In this document: positions 47,291 to 60,503 of the stretch, piece after piece
How positions within the stretch are numbered: the first letter of the stretch is position 1
Layout: each line of letters opens with the position of its first letter
Source of the DNA: Sycobia sp. Sy_11
Taxonomy: Eukaryota > Arthropoda > Insecta > Hymenoptera > Epichrysomallidae
Reading direction: 5' to 3'
Length of the DNA stretch: 64,000 nucleotides
NCBI GenBank assembly: GCA_018907035.1
Contig: JACCIC010000040.1
Location: 940,001 to 1,004,000, forward strand
Translations under genes and position numbers: made by a program
Notes under the pieces: model-generated
What the model was told of the DNA's origin: nothing
Databases searched by the model: none
What the model saw: the letters and a program-made list of their open reading frames with translations, nothing else

Positions 47291-50200
47291 AACATAGGGA
47301 TTGCCCTGCGGTATATCTGTATAAAAGCAATGAAAAATACCGGGCTTTTATTCCTTAAAAATATTCGTATATACATCGATTGTACAGAATGAGGGATATT
47401 GAATTATGAATTTACATATGAAAGTACGCTGCTCTCTTTCAATTTTCATGTAATCGTCGAGGGGACAAAAAGAATCATAAAAGCTATGGAATTGAAAAAC
47501 CACGAAATCTGCAGATAAAAAAACGTTTCAATTGTTCCATTGCACAGTAAAAAAGAAAAAAATTGTAACAGTTTGGATTGGAACAATCTGAAAGACGATG
47601 AAGAGAAAAAACATTTAAATAAGAAATTCTATTGATAATATATTTATAATATATATAACATTTTAAATAAACAAGTTGATACAGATTCACTGAATCATAC
47701 ATATATAAGTGTTCCGTTAAAACATTCCATGCAATGCAATAGACAGACTCGCGTAAACGCCGGCATATGTGAGTCCAAGCTTACCTTTGAGTAAGCAACG
47801 TCGTTTAAGTATCTTGTAAAACTAATATTTGACTATGTAATTTTAAATATAAATGTACAAATATTCTTATAGTAATGATTATAAAAAATTACGTGCTTCT
47901 TTAATAATAATTGTTAACATTTACAACAATGGTTTGTCTGTCAAAAACAGCAAGAATTGATTATGGATTTAATATATAGTCTGAAAAGGTCAGAACTGTA
48001 TGACAAACGTTAATAGATAATCTGAAAAAAATTTGTTCCAAATACTGCATATGCGTGACTCTGAACGGAATAATTTATTTTTGTTTATAGAATAATCAAA
48101 AGTAAAAAATAATATGACTTATAATAAATTATAAAATTGATCATAATTTTTTACTTATTTTCTATTTTATTTGAATTATTTGAAAGTAATATAGTTCATA
48201 GACATACTGCTCAAAAGTATGCATTGTACAAAACAAAAAGAACATCGAAGATAGGCAACTATCTCTCTCACACGTCTATACTAGGAATACCAAATAGAAG
48301 AAATACTCTTCTATCCCCGATTTTTTAAACTAAACATCAGATCTAACAGATCTTTACTAAAAATCAGCCATCACAGATTTAAAATGCAATTTAAAATATA
48401 GTCGAGCAGTCTTTTCTCTTACTATGTTTATGATATACTTAGTTAAAGTATTATTTTAAGATAATTAAAAATATAAAGGCAGAAGCGTCTCTCTCTAACT
48501 TTTGAAAATTATTTTTCTAAGCTTCTTAATCGATAGTTAAGTTAAATGAACAAATAATATCTTACACTCATGGACAAATTAGAAAAATATAATTTAGTAA
48601 CAATATAAATTTCACGAATTTACATAAATTAATGAAATATATTGAAATATATGCATTTTATTTTGACTAAATAAAACATCAATTGTCGAATGTGATAGTA
48701 ATAAGAATTCATTAGAGTCAGTAACTTTATAGACAACATTTAATGAATAATGCAATAAATAAGAATAATGGTAACGTTTTAAGATTGCATTGTGTAAAAT
48801 ATATCTAACAGAAATTTTTAGAAAGATTCTATTGGACAAAACTGTTATAAGGATCGTAACATCCAATTTCTATGAAAAGTGCGCCTTCACGGATTTTCAG
48901 GCGCTTTTACATCCCATCGTCTGATCACGTAAATTCGATAAAAATCGTCCTTTTCAGCCTTTTATATGCATTTGAAATAAATCGGCCAACAAAGCAATTT
49001 TCCTTTATCAAATTTACAGTCACTCGATCCAGTCTAAAGTCAAAGTGGACGTAGGTTAACCTCATAGGTTTACCACAAGGACGTCACCCACAAAGACAAC
49101 TTTCCACGTCGAAATGAGGGGCAGCCTGAAATTTGTATTTATCAGGCACTTCCACGGGTCGCTAGGACGAAATAAATTACTAAACTTATTGAAATGGTTT
49201 CTTGCGTTCTTGTATGGAATAAAATTATTTCATACTTTAAATATTGTTAGTTTTGATTTGATTTCAAATTTTTTTATCTTTTCCGAAAATAACATTACCA
49301 AATTATTAAAAAGTTGTACATTTAGTGTATCTCGAATATTAGTATATGCCTGGTAAAGATAACATACATGGTATACTTTAATTTTTTTTAATAGTAAACT
49401 GTTATTGAACTTGCTGTTTGTTTGGTTGATCAAAAAATTAATGAACATGTTTCATATTATATATATAAGATTCTTCAGTATAGAGGGCTATGTTCGAATG
49501 TTTTATAGATATAAGAAAAAATTAACTCATAATTAAAAATAGATACAAAAAATTTCAGGGGTTCCATGAAAAAAATTTAAAAAGAACTCTATTTACTTTT
49601 TAAATAAAGCTTTTAGATTTAATGGAATTCATCCAATACTTTTCTAAGTTATTGTTTCTTAAGTTTTAATTACTGATTATATTTTCGTTCCATTCAACTT
49701 TTTTACCTTTTAAAACTTTCGATTGTCCGACTCGAGTTAAAAGCGCAGGGAAAAATGTTATATTCCATAACAATCAAATTTCATTAATATTTTTTCCATT
49801 GTTCCATTGTGTTTCGATTATCGCATAAAATATTTCATTTTCCCGATATAATTATCGGCATCCAAGGCATCCGTAGTGAATCTCGGAAGCCTTTTTTTTC
49901 GCCATTCCAATTCGTTTATGTATGATTATATTGATTTTACCAAAATACCACGAGTCATTTGACGTCGACAAAAGTCTTTCGAGGGTTCGCTCCCTTCGTT
50001 CAATTTCTTTCTTAATAAACGCATTTGATCAAATGGTGATCTATAATTTCTATGTCTTAAGATATTTATACATGTATACGAGAAAATACTGCATGCATGC
50101 GCGCGCTTGTATAAGTGTGATATTTGAATACTCGTCCTCAAAAACAATGCTCCAATGTCAATCAATACGTACGAATATATCCAGAAAATGAAAAAACCTG

Positions 50201-51679
50201 TCCCTAAATTTGAATATTTAACGAACATTGTAATACAAAAAGTAATTTAATTTTTATGTTTGAAATGAATTTGATACACCCGTCGCAAAAATGACAGTAA
50301 TTTCCAATTTGCAAAAAATTTGAAAAAATCAGTTTTTTCAATATCGAATTCTACATTTAAATAAATAATACTAGTATTATAGATAAACTTAAATATAGAT
50401 AGTTTAAGCATTTTAAACTATACCTGGCATAATCTTATTCATAAAAATAGGCATAATAAAAAAATGAATGTTTATATAAGGAAATATTTATTATGGAGTA
50501 ACTTTTCAAAGTGAAGTATATATTAAAAATAGATTAACATTTTTTATAAAGAAAAAAAAGAACAATATAACAATAATTAAAGTTTCATTTTAGTGCCTTA
50601 TGTAAAAATTATGAGCTTGAATCATGATAAAACATTGTTAATGAATAAATAAAAGAACTGACAATTTTAAAAGCATGATAACTCTAAGTAAAAATATTAA
50701 GCTCATATATTTGAGAAACGTCCATGAAATTTATTAGCCAAATAAAAAACATATGAATGATAATGTACCGAAAATAAACGTCCACTATATATATACAGAA
50801 AATAATAAATACAATTACTTGAAACATTGCTATAATAATTTCATTTTTACCGTTCTAACTTCAAACTTACAGCATTAACATGGTTTTCGGCTTTCATAAT
50901 GAAAAATATAATTGAATACTAGTGCGTAAGTTGACTTGTACCTCACTATATCCCTATGTGAATAATCAACTAATCAATCTATATATTCGTGCACTATTAA
51001 CTAGTCGTTGTACCTAAAACGTTGAAATACTCCATCCTTTCGACTTATCATTCTTTCTATTACTACTGCGCGCGTAAGCTGTCCTCCGGCAAATATGTCA
51101 ATTTATACTTGTATATGGATGTTCTCAATGCATATAAACGAGAGCTGCCGTTATACCGTCTCGCTTGATTAATAGTTGGTTTCGATAACTATTTAAAAAT
51201 TCATGGTCAATTTATTGCTCAAGTCCATTTGTGTTTTATTGCTGAAGTTTGAAATATTTACGGTTCAGAAAAAAGCGTGCCGATATTTTTCACAGATTGC
51301 CTTAAAAAGAGGTCAATGCATAAACTGACTCGAATAATCACACAAAAGTATATACTTTTTTTGTTATTCAGAGACGTATTTGTTGAATTCAGATTACCAG
51401 CAGCCTTTGACGAATATGACCTGTTATTAATGATTAAATAAATAACTAATCAAATTACTTTTAATTTTTCCACGTTTTCATATTCGTGCAATTTTGCCAA
51501 ATACACACTATATTTGATTAAATCTTTATTTTATCAACACTACAAAACTATAACAAATTCATAAACAATTTGCAATTGAGTTCAGAAATTCATAAATTCC
51601 GCAACTCGAAACGACAATTCGTCAAATTCATATCAAACTTTTTCAATTTAAATTCGCCTCTTGCTGCCCTCCGGCCATT
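47291..51679. other. AT-rich non-coding DNA with complex patches
   Basis: Patches at about 48.87-49.2, 49.7-50.2 and 51.0-51.2 kb are less AT-rich. No exon, RNA or repeat array recognised. Confidence 0.5.
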
Positions 51680-51733
51680 GGTTAGTATCGAATACACATC
51701 TGATTTCCATTTAACATTCGATTTGATTCGCTG

Positions 51734-51759
51734 ATGGAAAGCGCGCGCGCGCTTTCCAT
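51734..51759. repeat. Perfect 26-bp palindrome
   Basis: The half-site ATGGAAAGCGCGC is followed immediately by its exact reverse complement. The central twelve bases alternate G and C. Such a sequence could form a cruciform or Z-DNA, or be a dimeric protein site. Confidence 0.9.
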
Positions 51760-52114
51760 TGTTACGAAACCGGCTTTTCTTATATACATATATATATATA
51801 TATACTGCGACTCGGCAACCGTTTCCGCTGTTCGTCTCCGATAAAAAACGTACATGTAGGAAGCTCCCTTTAAAAAGTCGACCCAGAAAATTCTATAACA
51901 TCCCCTTCCATACCCCCGGTCAGCTCCATCCATCGCGTCGCCGTGTAATTTTATCTAAGTTGCCTATCGCATAGTTGCTATATCAAATAAACGTCCGAAA
52001 AGTGTGCTTCGTCCATATAATATCGCCGGGCCGTGGACGAACTTTGCAACTGAACGGAGCGGGCGATTGACGTTTTATCGAGAAAAAATGTCATTACGCT
52101 CCGCAACTGTATAC

Positions 52115-52116
<2 letters not shown>

Positions 52117-52162
<46 letters not shown>
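52117..52162. repeat. (TA)n microsatellite
   Basis: About 23 TA units. Confidence 0.95.
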
Positions 52163-52166
<4 letters not shown>

Positions 52167-52417
52167 TGTTTCGTACAAGGCCACCTCAGATGAAAGGGAA
52201 GAATAGCCGTCGATGGAGGAGTTATACACACATGTATACACATATACCATGTAGACGTCCGAGAGAAGTTCAATTTGTCGGGGACGGATCGCGGTGAAAA
52301 ATATCGATATGTGTATGTGTATGTCCCAGCTGCCGGGCGAAATGGAGGCGAGCCAGAAAATTGGAGAATTTTGGCAGGTATACGCGGTGAAAGCGCTCTT
52401 CATTGATTTACGTGGTC

Positions 52418-52474
52418 GAGAGAGGGAGAGAGAGAGAGAGTGAGAGAGAGAGAGAGCGAGCGAGCGAGCGAGCG
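52418..52474. repeat. (GA)n passing into (GAGC)n
   Basis: GA dinucleotides to about 52456, then GAGC tetranucleotides, suggesting stepwise slippage. Confidence 0.9.
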
Positions 52475-52479
52475 AAAGA

Positions 52480-53490
52480 GAATCGAAGTATATATCACGC
52501 GTAGATATCGGTAAAACGTGTAGAAGCTTTCGGTGGTTACTTCTGTTGGAGTGCTTCGATACTTTATTTGCTGATTTCCACTCGATAGCTCAGCTTAAGA
52601 AAATATTTATTAAGTAAATATTAGTATATAAAACAATGAATTTCAAGATATCCATAAATTGTGTAAAATTAGTCATTTATCGAATATCCGTGCAAAAGCA
52701 ACATATCCGAAATGCATCCAAAAAGCAAGTGAACATAAAGTTTCTAAATATTCAGTTTACTTAAATTACATACTATCTTATTATGCTATACTAATCGAAA
52801 TTAACCTGTTATTATAGACCAAGGATGGGTCGATTGTTTGTTGAAAGTAGTAAAATGTCCAAATAATAATAACTTGCGAAGCAATAAACGTCGAAACATA
52901 ACTTTATCCGACGAATCTTTTCATCTCTACAGAGAATTTATTCAATTCTTGCGTCTAATATTGCGTATATTTTACTCCAAATATGCTGATTAAATTGTTC
53001 CATTCAAATACTTTATCTCAGTTAGTGAATACAGATGCTCGTTAAAGCTATTATACCCTATTATAATAAATGCTCTTTTATGCTTATACTAAGACGTAGC
53101 AATAACACAACTTCTATTCTATGTAGTTTGCGAGATTGAGAAAAGTTTAAGAACTTAATCAAATGTAATTTCAATAAATTCTTTATTATTATGCTTAATT
53201 GTCAAAACAATATTGATCGCGTGACATTATTTCTTATTATAATTTAAAAATTCAAGAGCTTTAATGTTATAATTGTTGTCTTTGTGCTTATTTCTTTATC
53301 AACACATATATGCAATGGATTTCGATCCTTTTACAAGAAGAGCTATAACAAATGAGTCGATTGTCATACTTTTATTTTAAAAAATATTATAATGTTAAAC
53401 AATTGTCTCAAAAAACTGAAACACGAATCTAATTCTTTCATTTATATGCAAAACAAATATGAAAAAAGTAAATCTTAAAAAATCTAATCT
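52480..53490. other. AT-rich non-coding DNA
   Basis: Nothing recognised. Confidence 0.55.
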
Positions 53491-53860
53491 TTAAGTTTAT
53501 ACCCAAGATATAATCTGTATAACAGAAATCCAGCTGTGATGAAAAAGCTCCTCCCGAATGTGACAGCTGGCCGAAGCACAAAGAGTTTACACTCCATATG
53601 TGACGGCGGTCAGCCCGTTCTTTCCTACCTTGCGTTTTTAAACCAGGCCGAGTCGTAAAGAAAGGTTTAACTACCAATTCTTGCCCGGAAGGTAGTTGTA
53701 CGCACAAAGCCGGCCGCCCGACCGAGTGGAAAAACGGTTGTTCCGACGCCGAAGCTGAACTTTTGCAAAGTGCCGTTTCCACAGAGCACTTTTCCCGGAT
53801 TTTCCTTCAGGGTGCGAAAGTTCACTAGAAGCCGATTTGAAAAGACGAATTCTTCGCTTG
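53491..53860 (-). other. Complex segment with a minus-strand open frame
   Basis: A repeat-free minus frame of 114 residues (53438-53782) contains LPSGQELVVKPFFTTRP and a donor-like CAAG|GTAGGAAAG. No domain is recognised, and codon bias is unlike the F-BAR exons. It may be a non-coding element or an unknown exon. Confidence 0.2.
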
Positions 53861-54452
53861 ATTAAATTAAACCTTAATTTCGGAATTTTTTTCGCATAAT
53901 TTTGCTGTCAAGCTTGATGACATTACTCGTGTTAAGGTAGCTTCGTCGACTCATAATTAATATTAATAGCAATATAAAAAAGGATGCATATGTATGAACT
54001 AAGTATTAAGAGTTCAAAAATATAATAATACAATAAATATGAAAAATGTAAGAAAAAATTGAATCATACTTTATATGATTAAATCATAACCTACAAGTCT
54101 TTCTAGCTTTATTAAATTACGTAAAAATTAATGATTATGTATTGAAAATAATTATAGTGACAAATTAGTAGTTGCAAAAAGAAATTGTATAGAAAATTTA
54201 AGGTGATTCTTATTAAAATGGCTCCGCTTCGAAGGTCTTTGTCTTTGAAGAGACATTTTCAGTAAATATCACTTTTGCTTTAACTATCAATGGAAATAAT
54301 ATTTACAACTTCTTAGGTTCTTTAGTGTAGTCACCTTTTGAAAAATTTACATCATTCGCGCACTTATCTTCATGAATATTGCAACATTAATTCTGGTCCT
54401 ACACTAAAAATTAAAAATTGTAATTATGTCGACTGTTTTGAATTAGATTAAT

Positions 54453-54480
54453 AAATATTTTTATCGGTCTTACAGTCTTT
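54453..54480 (+). repeat. 28-bp dispersed repeat, copy b
   Basis: Partner of 3124-3151, with two mismatches (G/C and C/T). Confidence 0.5.
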
Positions 54481-54956
54481 ATACAACAATATGTCTTGTA
54501 TTAATAATTTATCCTATAGTAACAATTTGTTACTATTTATACATTGGCGTTCACGCATTTTTTCCGCTGTCGATTAAATTTTCTCGTGAGTTAATTGAGT
54601 GACTGATACATTTTTTACTCGAATCCATAAATGGCCACATTCCATTGTATAGTTTTTTAAAATGATGTATTTGATATCGAGACGTAAGGGAACAGTTGAA
54701 CATCTTTTTAAGAGAAGTTGCCAAAAGCCTAGCTATAACAGGTTAAAATATATACGTTTTTAAAATGCTGTTTTTATTTAATTAGCATGTGACGTTTTTG
54801 AATTCTTTTAAAATTCGAAAAATCAACTTCAAAAAATTGTTTCTACTCTTATTTTCCTGCTCTAATGGATTTTTTTAAATAGCCGTATAGTATTGACAGT
54901 GGAATTACTAGCTTACATTCGTTTTAATTAAAAGAAATTAATAGCATATGATCCAG

Positions 54957-54970
54957 CCCCCCCCCCCCCC
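54957..54970. repeat. C homopolymer (14)
   Basis: Fourteen consecutive C in an otherwise AT-rich stretch; length may be an assembly or sequencing uncertainty. Confidence 0.9.
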
Positions 54971-55941
54971 GAGTTCCCGCTGACAAGACCAAACCCAATG
55001 AAGCCAACGTAATATTGTCAGAAATTAAATCTCTTTATAATACTACTTTCATTCACGTTATAGGCATATATTCTATTTAATTTTTTTAGTAAATCTGACT
55101 CTATTTGACAATTATCAAAGTATTTAAATGATACTGAGATTAAATGAAATTCATATTTAATTTAGGTTGCGGTTATAAATACTGCGTACAAAATAACAGT
55201 GACTTATGTCCGTTAATAAATAAACACCTAAGTCGACCCTGTAGCCCGAAATGATTCTTTTGTTAAAATATATAGTCATATAGAATTCACTATTTATTAC
55301 GATATCGGAATAGTCATCGAGCAGAAATATCCGCTAGAACTTGAATCGGTTTAAAAAAGTACTACGTGCGTAAGTTACTTGGCAACGGTATTTGCTTCAA
55401 ATATGTACATATATATATAGAAATAAAAAGCAAAACAAAATTTAAAGAGCAATTCGAGAGATATGAGCAATAAATACGAAATAATAAATAAGTATTTTTC
55501 AGACACACTTCACCAGTTCGAAATTTCTCAACTTGTAAATTTAACGGGTCGCTATAATAATTTCAAGGGAATTAACATTTCACCACCACCACTCTGCTCC
55601 CGATATTCGTACATATACATATGTGTCCTGAAAACATTTCAATACATTCCAGAAAGCAGAAAGCGCGACAGGTTCAGCTTTCTCCGCACCTCCCCCTCCC
55701 ACGGCTCTTCGAGCCTTCCCCCGTCTCCGCTGATAAAAACAATTTGAAATACGAGCCCCGCAGAGTGGATCCGCTCTCCATAAAAAGGGAAAAAACGGGG
55801 AAAAAGTCCGCCTCGCTGCCCGACTGGCACGACGGAGTGTCGCGGCGCTCTTCCAACAATTGGGGAGGAGGGGGGTGCAACCCGACCACGCAGTGCAAAA
55901 GTCTTCGCTGTTTTAACTGCGTCCTTCCTCTCTGCTATCTC

Positions 55942-55944
<3 letters not shown>

Positions 55945-55979
<35 letters not shown>
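55945..55979. repeat. (CT)n microsatellite
   Basis: About 17 CT units. Confidence 0.95.
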
Positions 55980-55982
<3 letters not shown>

Positions 55983-56028
55983 CGCTCTTTTGTTTTACGC
56001 TAAGCCAACAAAATCAGAGGACGGCATA

Positions 56029-56030
<2 letters not shown>

Positions 56031-56081
<51 letters not shown>
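56031..56081. repeat. (CT)n microsatellite
   Basis: About 25 CT units, 51 bases after the first CT array. Confidence 0.95.
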
Positions 56082-56086
<5 letters not shown>

Positions 56087-56230
56087 ACACTTTCTCTCTG
56101 CCTGTCTCGCTAGCTTGCTCTCTGATACTGCGTTTTACACAAATACGCGGGGCACTTGGCACAGAGCCCTGCTTATACGTCTTCTCGGACGTTGCATCGG
56201 ACATTGCGTGGTCGATCGAGACTATATTTT

Positions 56231-57599
56231 TCTATGTACTTATCATTTGTTATTTTTATCAAAATTAAAATTTTTAATCAAACAGAGTTACATACATAAG
56301 AATATAAATCGATGTTGACTGCTTAGTACGAATATTATAGAAATATTATTTATAATTTCGTTAAATTTATTAAGTTCATTATTTTAGATCTAATTAAAAA
56401 CTGTATTAATATAATTGCTCTATTGTGAACGACCCAATAGTAATTTTTTATAGTTAAACGATTTTCTGTAAAACATGCTCATACAAGTTCTTCCCAGGCC
56501 TCTTTACCGTATCTCAAATCATCAATTATACAGCTTTGCCGGACAGACCGTCATAATTCATTCGAGCTTGGAAAACCATAAACAATAACTAACAAAATTG
56601 ATTGTAGTAAAAGTATAAATAAGATTAGAAAAAGTATAAATGAAAAAAACTATAAATAAGATTCTTTATCTAGATCTACCGACTATTTTCATAAAATTAA
56701 CACGTTGATTTTATAAGTATTGCCGCAGGCAGCACTAGAATAGAGTTCACTTTTAGATTACCGTACCTTTGTTTTGCCCTGATACAGCGATCGCGGCCCA
56801 CAACGAATACTCGCGACTTGTGCAAGGTGATACGTGTGACAACGTTGAAGACAATTCATAATTACAGGAATAGCTTTGGGATGCAAAAATTTTATCCGTT
56901 GAGCAATTTAATGACGGATGAGCTTCGTAGTTTACAATATATAATATACTCGAAATTCTAAGATTTCTAATCAATAATGCTCGCATCATTTAAATAACCA
57001 GACTTGTATTAAAAACGTTCCTAAGTAAATATTATCAATGTCATTCCTTAAAGCTGAACAGAAACTTACAATTTATACAATTTTCAACGATGAACTTATG
57101 GATAATAAGCACATAATCTATAATACAGTACAGGTCTAATTCATGATAAAAATTAAATTGATAATATAATTTGGTTTTTTCAAAAATGATTAAAAAATTC
57201 TTTAATTCTGAAATAAATCTCATTTTCGGACGGACTCTCATAGGAACGTTAAGTTAAATTTCTAATAATCAGAAAGTGCTACGCGGTTTTTCATTACGTT
57301 TAATCAGGATTTTACCATAATTTGCCTCAGTTTTACTATCGAATTACTGTCGTATCAAAAAGATTACCAATATCGAATTAAAACAATAAAGCATCGAAAG
57401 AAAGAAACACCGTATAATTCGACCGTAATAGCTCAAACTTTAAACTAGGCGCTTAAGTTTAAATCGTTTTAACTCAAGACACGTAATCGGTTTAGTTCCT
57501 ATAGACAGTCGGAAAACTTTATCTCCTTAAATTAGTCATTCGATTTAACACAAATTTCAATTTTTCTTAGCTCGACGTTGATGTCGTCATATTTGCTTC
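56231..57599. other. AT-rich non-coding DNA
   Basis: A short imperfect tandem around 56612-56665 (TATAAATAAGATT twice). Otherwise nothing recognised. Confidence 0.5.
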
Positions 57600-58123
57600 C
57601 TTTCCTTTTCTGTACTTGGTAAAAATCCAAATATCGCATTTCGGGCCAATCCCAACGCGTATATTTTACTCAATGTCAGTGAGCATGGAATACGAGAATA
57701 TTTTGGCTCAGACTTTTACGCGACTTTGTGGAACAATGGAGGGAAGGGGAGGTGGTAGCGGAGAGCACGGGACATGGTCAAGAATCGATGTTTGTATGTT
57801 GGCGTACATCCCTTTCATCCCGGTTCTTCTTTTACGACGAAGCTCCATAAACGTGCTGCGTGAAAATCTCCGCCCCTTTTCCGAAAACCCGGATCGACTA
57901 AATTCTGTACGTCGCCATTGGCAAATGGACATATTTCCAAACAGCGAAAAAAGTTAGGCTTTTTCATCTTTCTTTTTTGCACATTCGTGCGTGCATAGTA
58001 TGCGTGCAAAGTGCCACGCCGATGAGAAATACCATAGGCGGCCTCTCTCTATATCTCCCTTATACATCCAATAGCGGGCGTGTGTGTAAAAGAGGCGCGA
58101 GTCTCGTTTGAGCGGGTGAGTGA

Positions 58124-58149
58124 AAGAGAGAGAGAGAGAGAGAGAGAGG
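58124..58149. repeat. (GA)n microsatellite
   Basis: About 13 GA units. Confidence 0.9.
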
Positions 58150-58254
58150 AAAAGAGAGGAGACCCGAGGGAATAAGTCGGAAAGCCAGGAGCGTGTTCCG
58201 CACTCCGGGCTGTACGCTTTTGTATGCTTTTTGTCAGTGAAAGTGTATATATAT

Positions 58255-58255
<1 letters not shown>

Positions 58256-58326
<71 letters not shown>
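58256..58326. repeat. Compound (CA)n-(TA)n microsatellite
   Basis: CA repeat to about 58290 running directly into TA repeat; the mirror of the compound array at 7027-7112. Confidence 0.95.
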
Positions 58327-58328
<2 letters not shown>

Positions 58329-58616
58329 CCATATAAAGCTTGGCGACGACCCCACTCACGTATATCTATACATTCTCTCTCCGTTGTCTTTTACCCGCGC
58401 CTGGTTCTTTTTGCCGTTTATTGAGATGCCGAAGCATGCATGCGTATACACTTCTGTTGAAAAATTTCAAAAAGCTTTTTATTAAATTAAATAGGAGGAT
58501 ATAAAGATTCGGGGACGAGCGAATATCAGAGAATAGAGGTATACTTTTGTTTTGATTTACGGTCTATGAAACGTTTATTTTCATATACAGTATTTCTTAT
58601 AATAATAAATCAATAT

Positions 58617-58628
<12 letters not shown>

Positions 58629-58670
<42 letters not shown>
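58629..58670. repeat. (TA)n microsatellite
   Basis: About 20 TA units after a short (TACA)n lead. Confidence 0.95.
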
Positions 58671-58674
<4 letters not shown>

Positions 58675-59089
58675 TACCGTTCTTTTTATCAAATAATGAT
58701 TAATTTAGATTCGATTTTTACCAACTCTCGGTCAAACGTAACGTTTACTTTATATGCGAAACTATTTTAGACCTAGCTACGGCTATAGAGTTAACGAAGT
58801 TCTCCTACTAATTACAGCAAAGTCATCTAATCGTACAACCCTTGCCATTTATAGCTATATATATAGCATACAAATAGCTCGAGCTAACATAAATCAAAAA
58901 AAGATAACTCTGTTATTATTTAATTTAAATCCGAGAATATTTCATTTTACTTTTGAAAAAGTTAGAAAAAAGCAAACATCTAAAAATCAAGCTATTCAAG
59001 AACTTCGAAAGAAGTGAATTTTGAAAATGGTTTTACATGGAAGTTCCACAAAAGTTACAAATGCAATCAAAAATTCACTCTCGTCTTGC

Positions 59090-59570
59090 CGACATTGACG
59101 CGAACTTCATTGATCCATCCGCATATCTATCGAGAGGCTAATTTGATGGCTCCCCGCACGACTCCGTACGCGGGCTTAATTAACGAAAGCGCCCTGCGAA
59201 TAAAGGCCGCGCGTTACAGCGGGAGTTGGATGGGGTGAGAGAGAGAGAGAGAGAGAGAGAATAGAGAGGGGCGGCAGCACCGGCACTCGGGGCATATCGA
59301 TTTTCGTTATCGTAAGGACTTCAGCGCGGTCCCCTGTATTAGGATATACGTATGCACATGCACACACATATATGTGTATAGGGAAATACCGGTGCGCGAT
59401 ATCGAGTGGTGCACCACTGCACCGAGCGGCACTGCGGACGAGAAGCAGCCGGACTGTACAGCTATATATATACGAATCAAAAGGGTCTTACTGGCCTTTC
59501 AGAAGGCGTAGGTCCATCGTGGCTATTTCCATCAATTTTGACCTTCTTGGACACAAATTTGAAGGATGGA
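59090..59570. promoter_or_regulatory. Higher-complexity CpG-containing island
   Basis: A GC-balanced stretch with a (GA)n tract at 59236-59260 and several CpG-rich blocks. No convincing coding sequence; a regulatory element is the likeliest reading. Confidence 0.25.
59236..59260. repeat. (GA)n microsatellite
   Basis: About 12 GA units inside the 59.1-59.6 kb island. Confidence 0.9.
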
Positions 59571-60429
59571 GTGCGGTAAAATCGTAAAAATAATTTTTGG
59601 ACAATTAAAATGCTAACGACAATTTTTAGATATACGTTTTTAACGTTACGCCCTCGTAAGGTTCCGAAATTTCTCATACTTTTAAAAAATTCCGATGGTT
59701 CCGTGTTTATTGAAGTCTGCTTAGCCTGCCGACAAGAATACAGCGAGCTTTTGTCGAATCTTTAATTTATACATTCAATTGTCGTTCTCTCTTCAACTGT
59801 CGACCAATAATGATCATGAACCTTTATTATATAAAACTATTTCAGTTAGTATCGAGAAAAAAGTCCATTTAACTTAATAAAATAAAATATATAATTCTAC
59901 TTTTAAACAAATAAAAAATAGATTTTTGGTATTTTCTGGTAGCTGTAAAATTATAAGAGTTTTTATATACAGTTTTTTTGTAAATATTAACAAACGAATT
60001 CATAGAGATCCTTAAAATTCAAAAGGCGACATGTTAAATTAAAAAAATTTCATTGAAAAAAGTTAGTAATTATACTATCGCAACCAATGTTCATTCAATT
60101 ATAAAATCTTGAGACCTAATAAATATTTTCGTATTTTAGAAAATTAGAATCCTATCTGTAGAAAAATTTAAATTATCTAGGACTTCATAATTCCATTTCA
60201 CTGCATACTCTCGCTTACACAGTCTTGTAAAAACAAGCTATTAATAAAAATTTAATTACCATTTTCTAATACTATCTAAATTCGTTTTTAGAATTCCAAA
60301 ATTCATTGAAAAAAAACCTTAATGCTCCAAATTTTTTTAAATAAAAGGCTCTCGTTTAAAGCACCTAAGGTGCTCCTAAAGGGTATTCCCGAATAATGAA
60401 ATAAAGGTTATAGAAGTGCATACATTTTC

Positions 60430-60503
<74 letters not shown>

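Larger units (their letters stand above)
51680..52480. promoter_or_regulatory. Complex island with palindrome and TA/GA arrays
   Basis: The island holds the 26-bp palindrome at 51734-51759, a (TA)n array at 52117-52162, and a (GA)n tract that passes into (GAGC)n at 52418-52474. The rest is CpG-containing unique sequence. No coding frame is convincing. Confidence 0.3.
53861..55639. other. AT-rich non-coding DNA
   Basis: Holds the 28-bp repeat copy at 54453 and the C run at 54957. Nothing coding. Confidence 0.55.
55640..56230. promoter_or_regulatory. GC-rich island bordered by CT tracts
   Basis: GC-rich sequence at 55640-55920 is followed by two long CT arrays (55945-55979 and 56031-56081). 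CT/GA tracts can bind GAGA-factor-like proteins in insects. A 215-residue open frame across it is dominated by Ser-Leu runs from the CT arrays and is not a credible gene. Confidence 0.3.
57600..58450. promoter_or_regulatory. Higher-complexity island with GA, CA and TA arrays
   Basis: Mixed-composition sequence containing (GA)n at 58124-58149, (CA)n at 58256-58290 and (TA)n at 58290-58326. Open frames on both strands run through the repeats and have no recognisable domain. Confidence 0.25.

Noticed and set aside
55621..56268. 215-residue plus-strand frame
   Set aside because: Dominated by Ser-Leu runs from two CT microsatellites.
57954..58485. Frames of 121-133 residues on both strands
   Set aside because: Produced by GA, CA and TA arrays.
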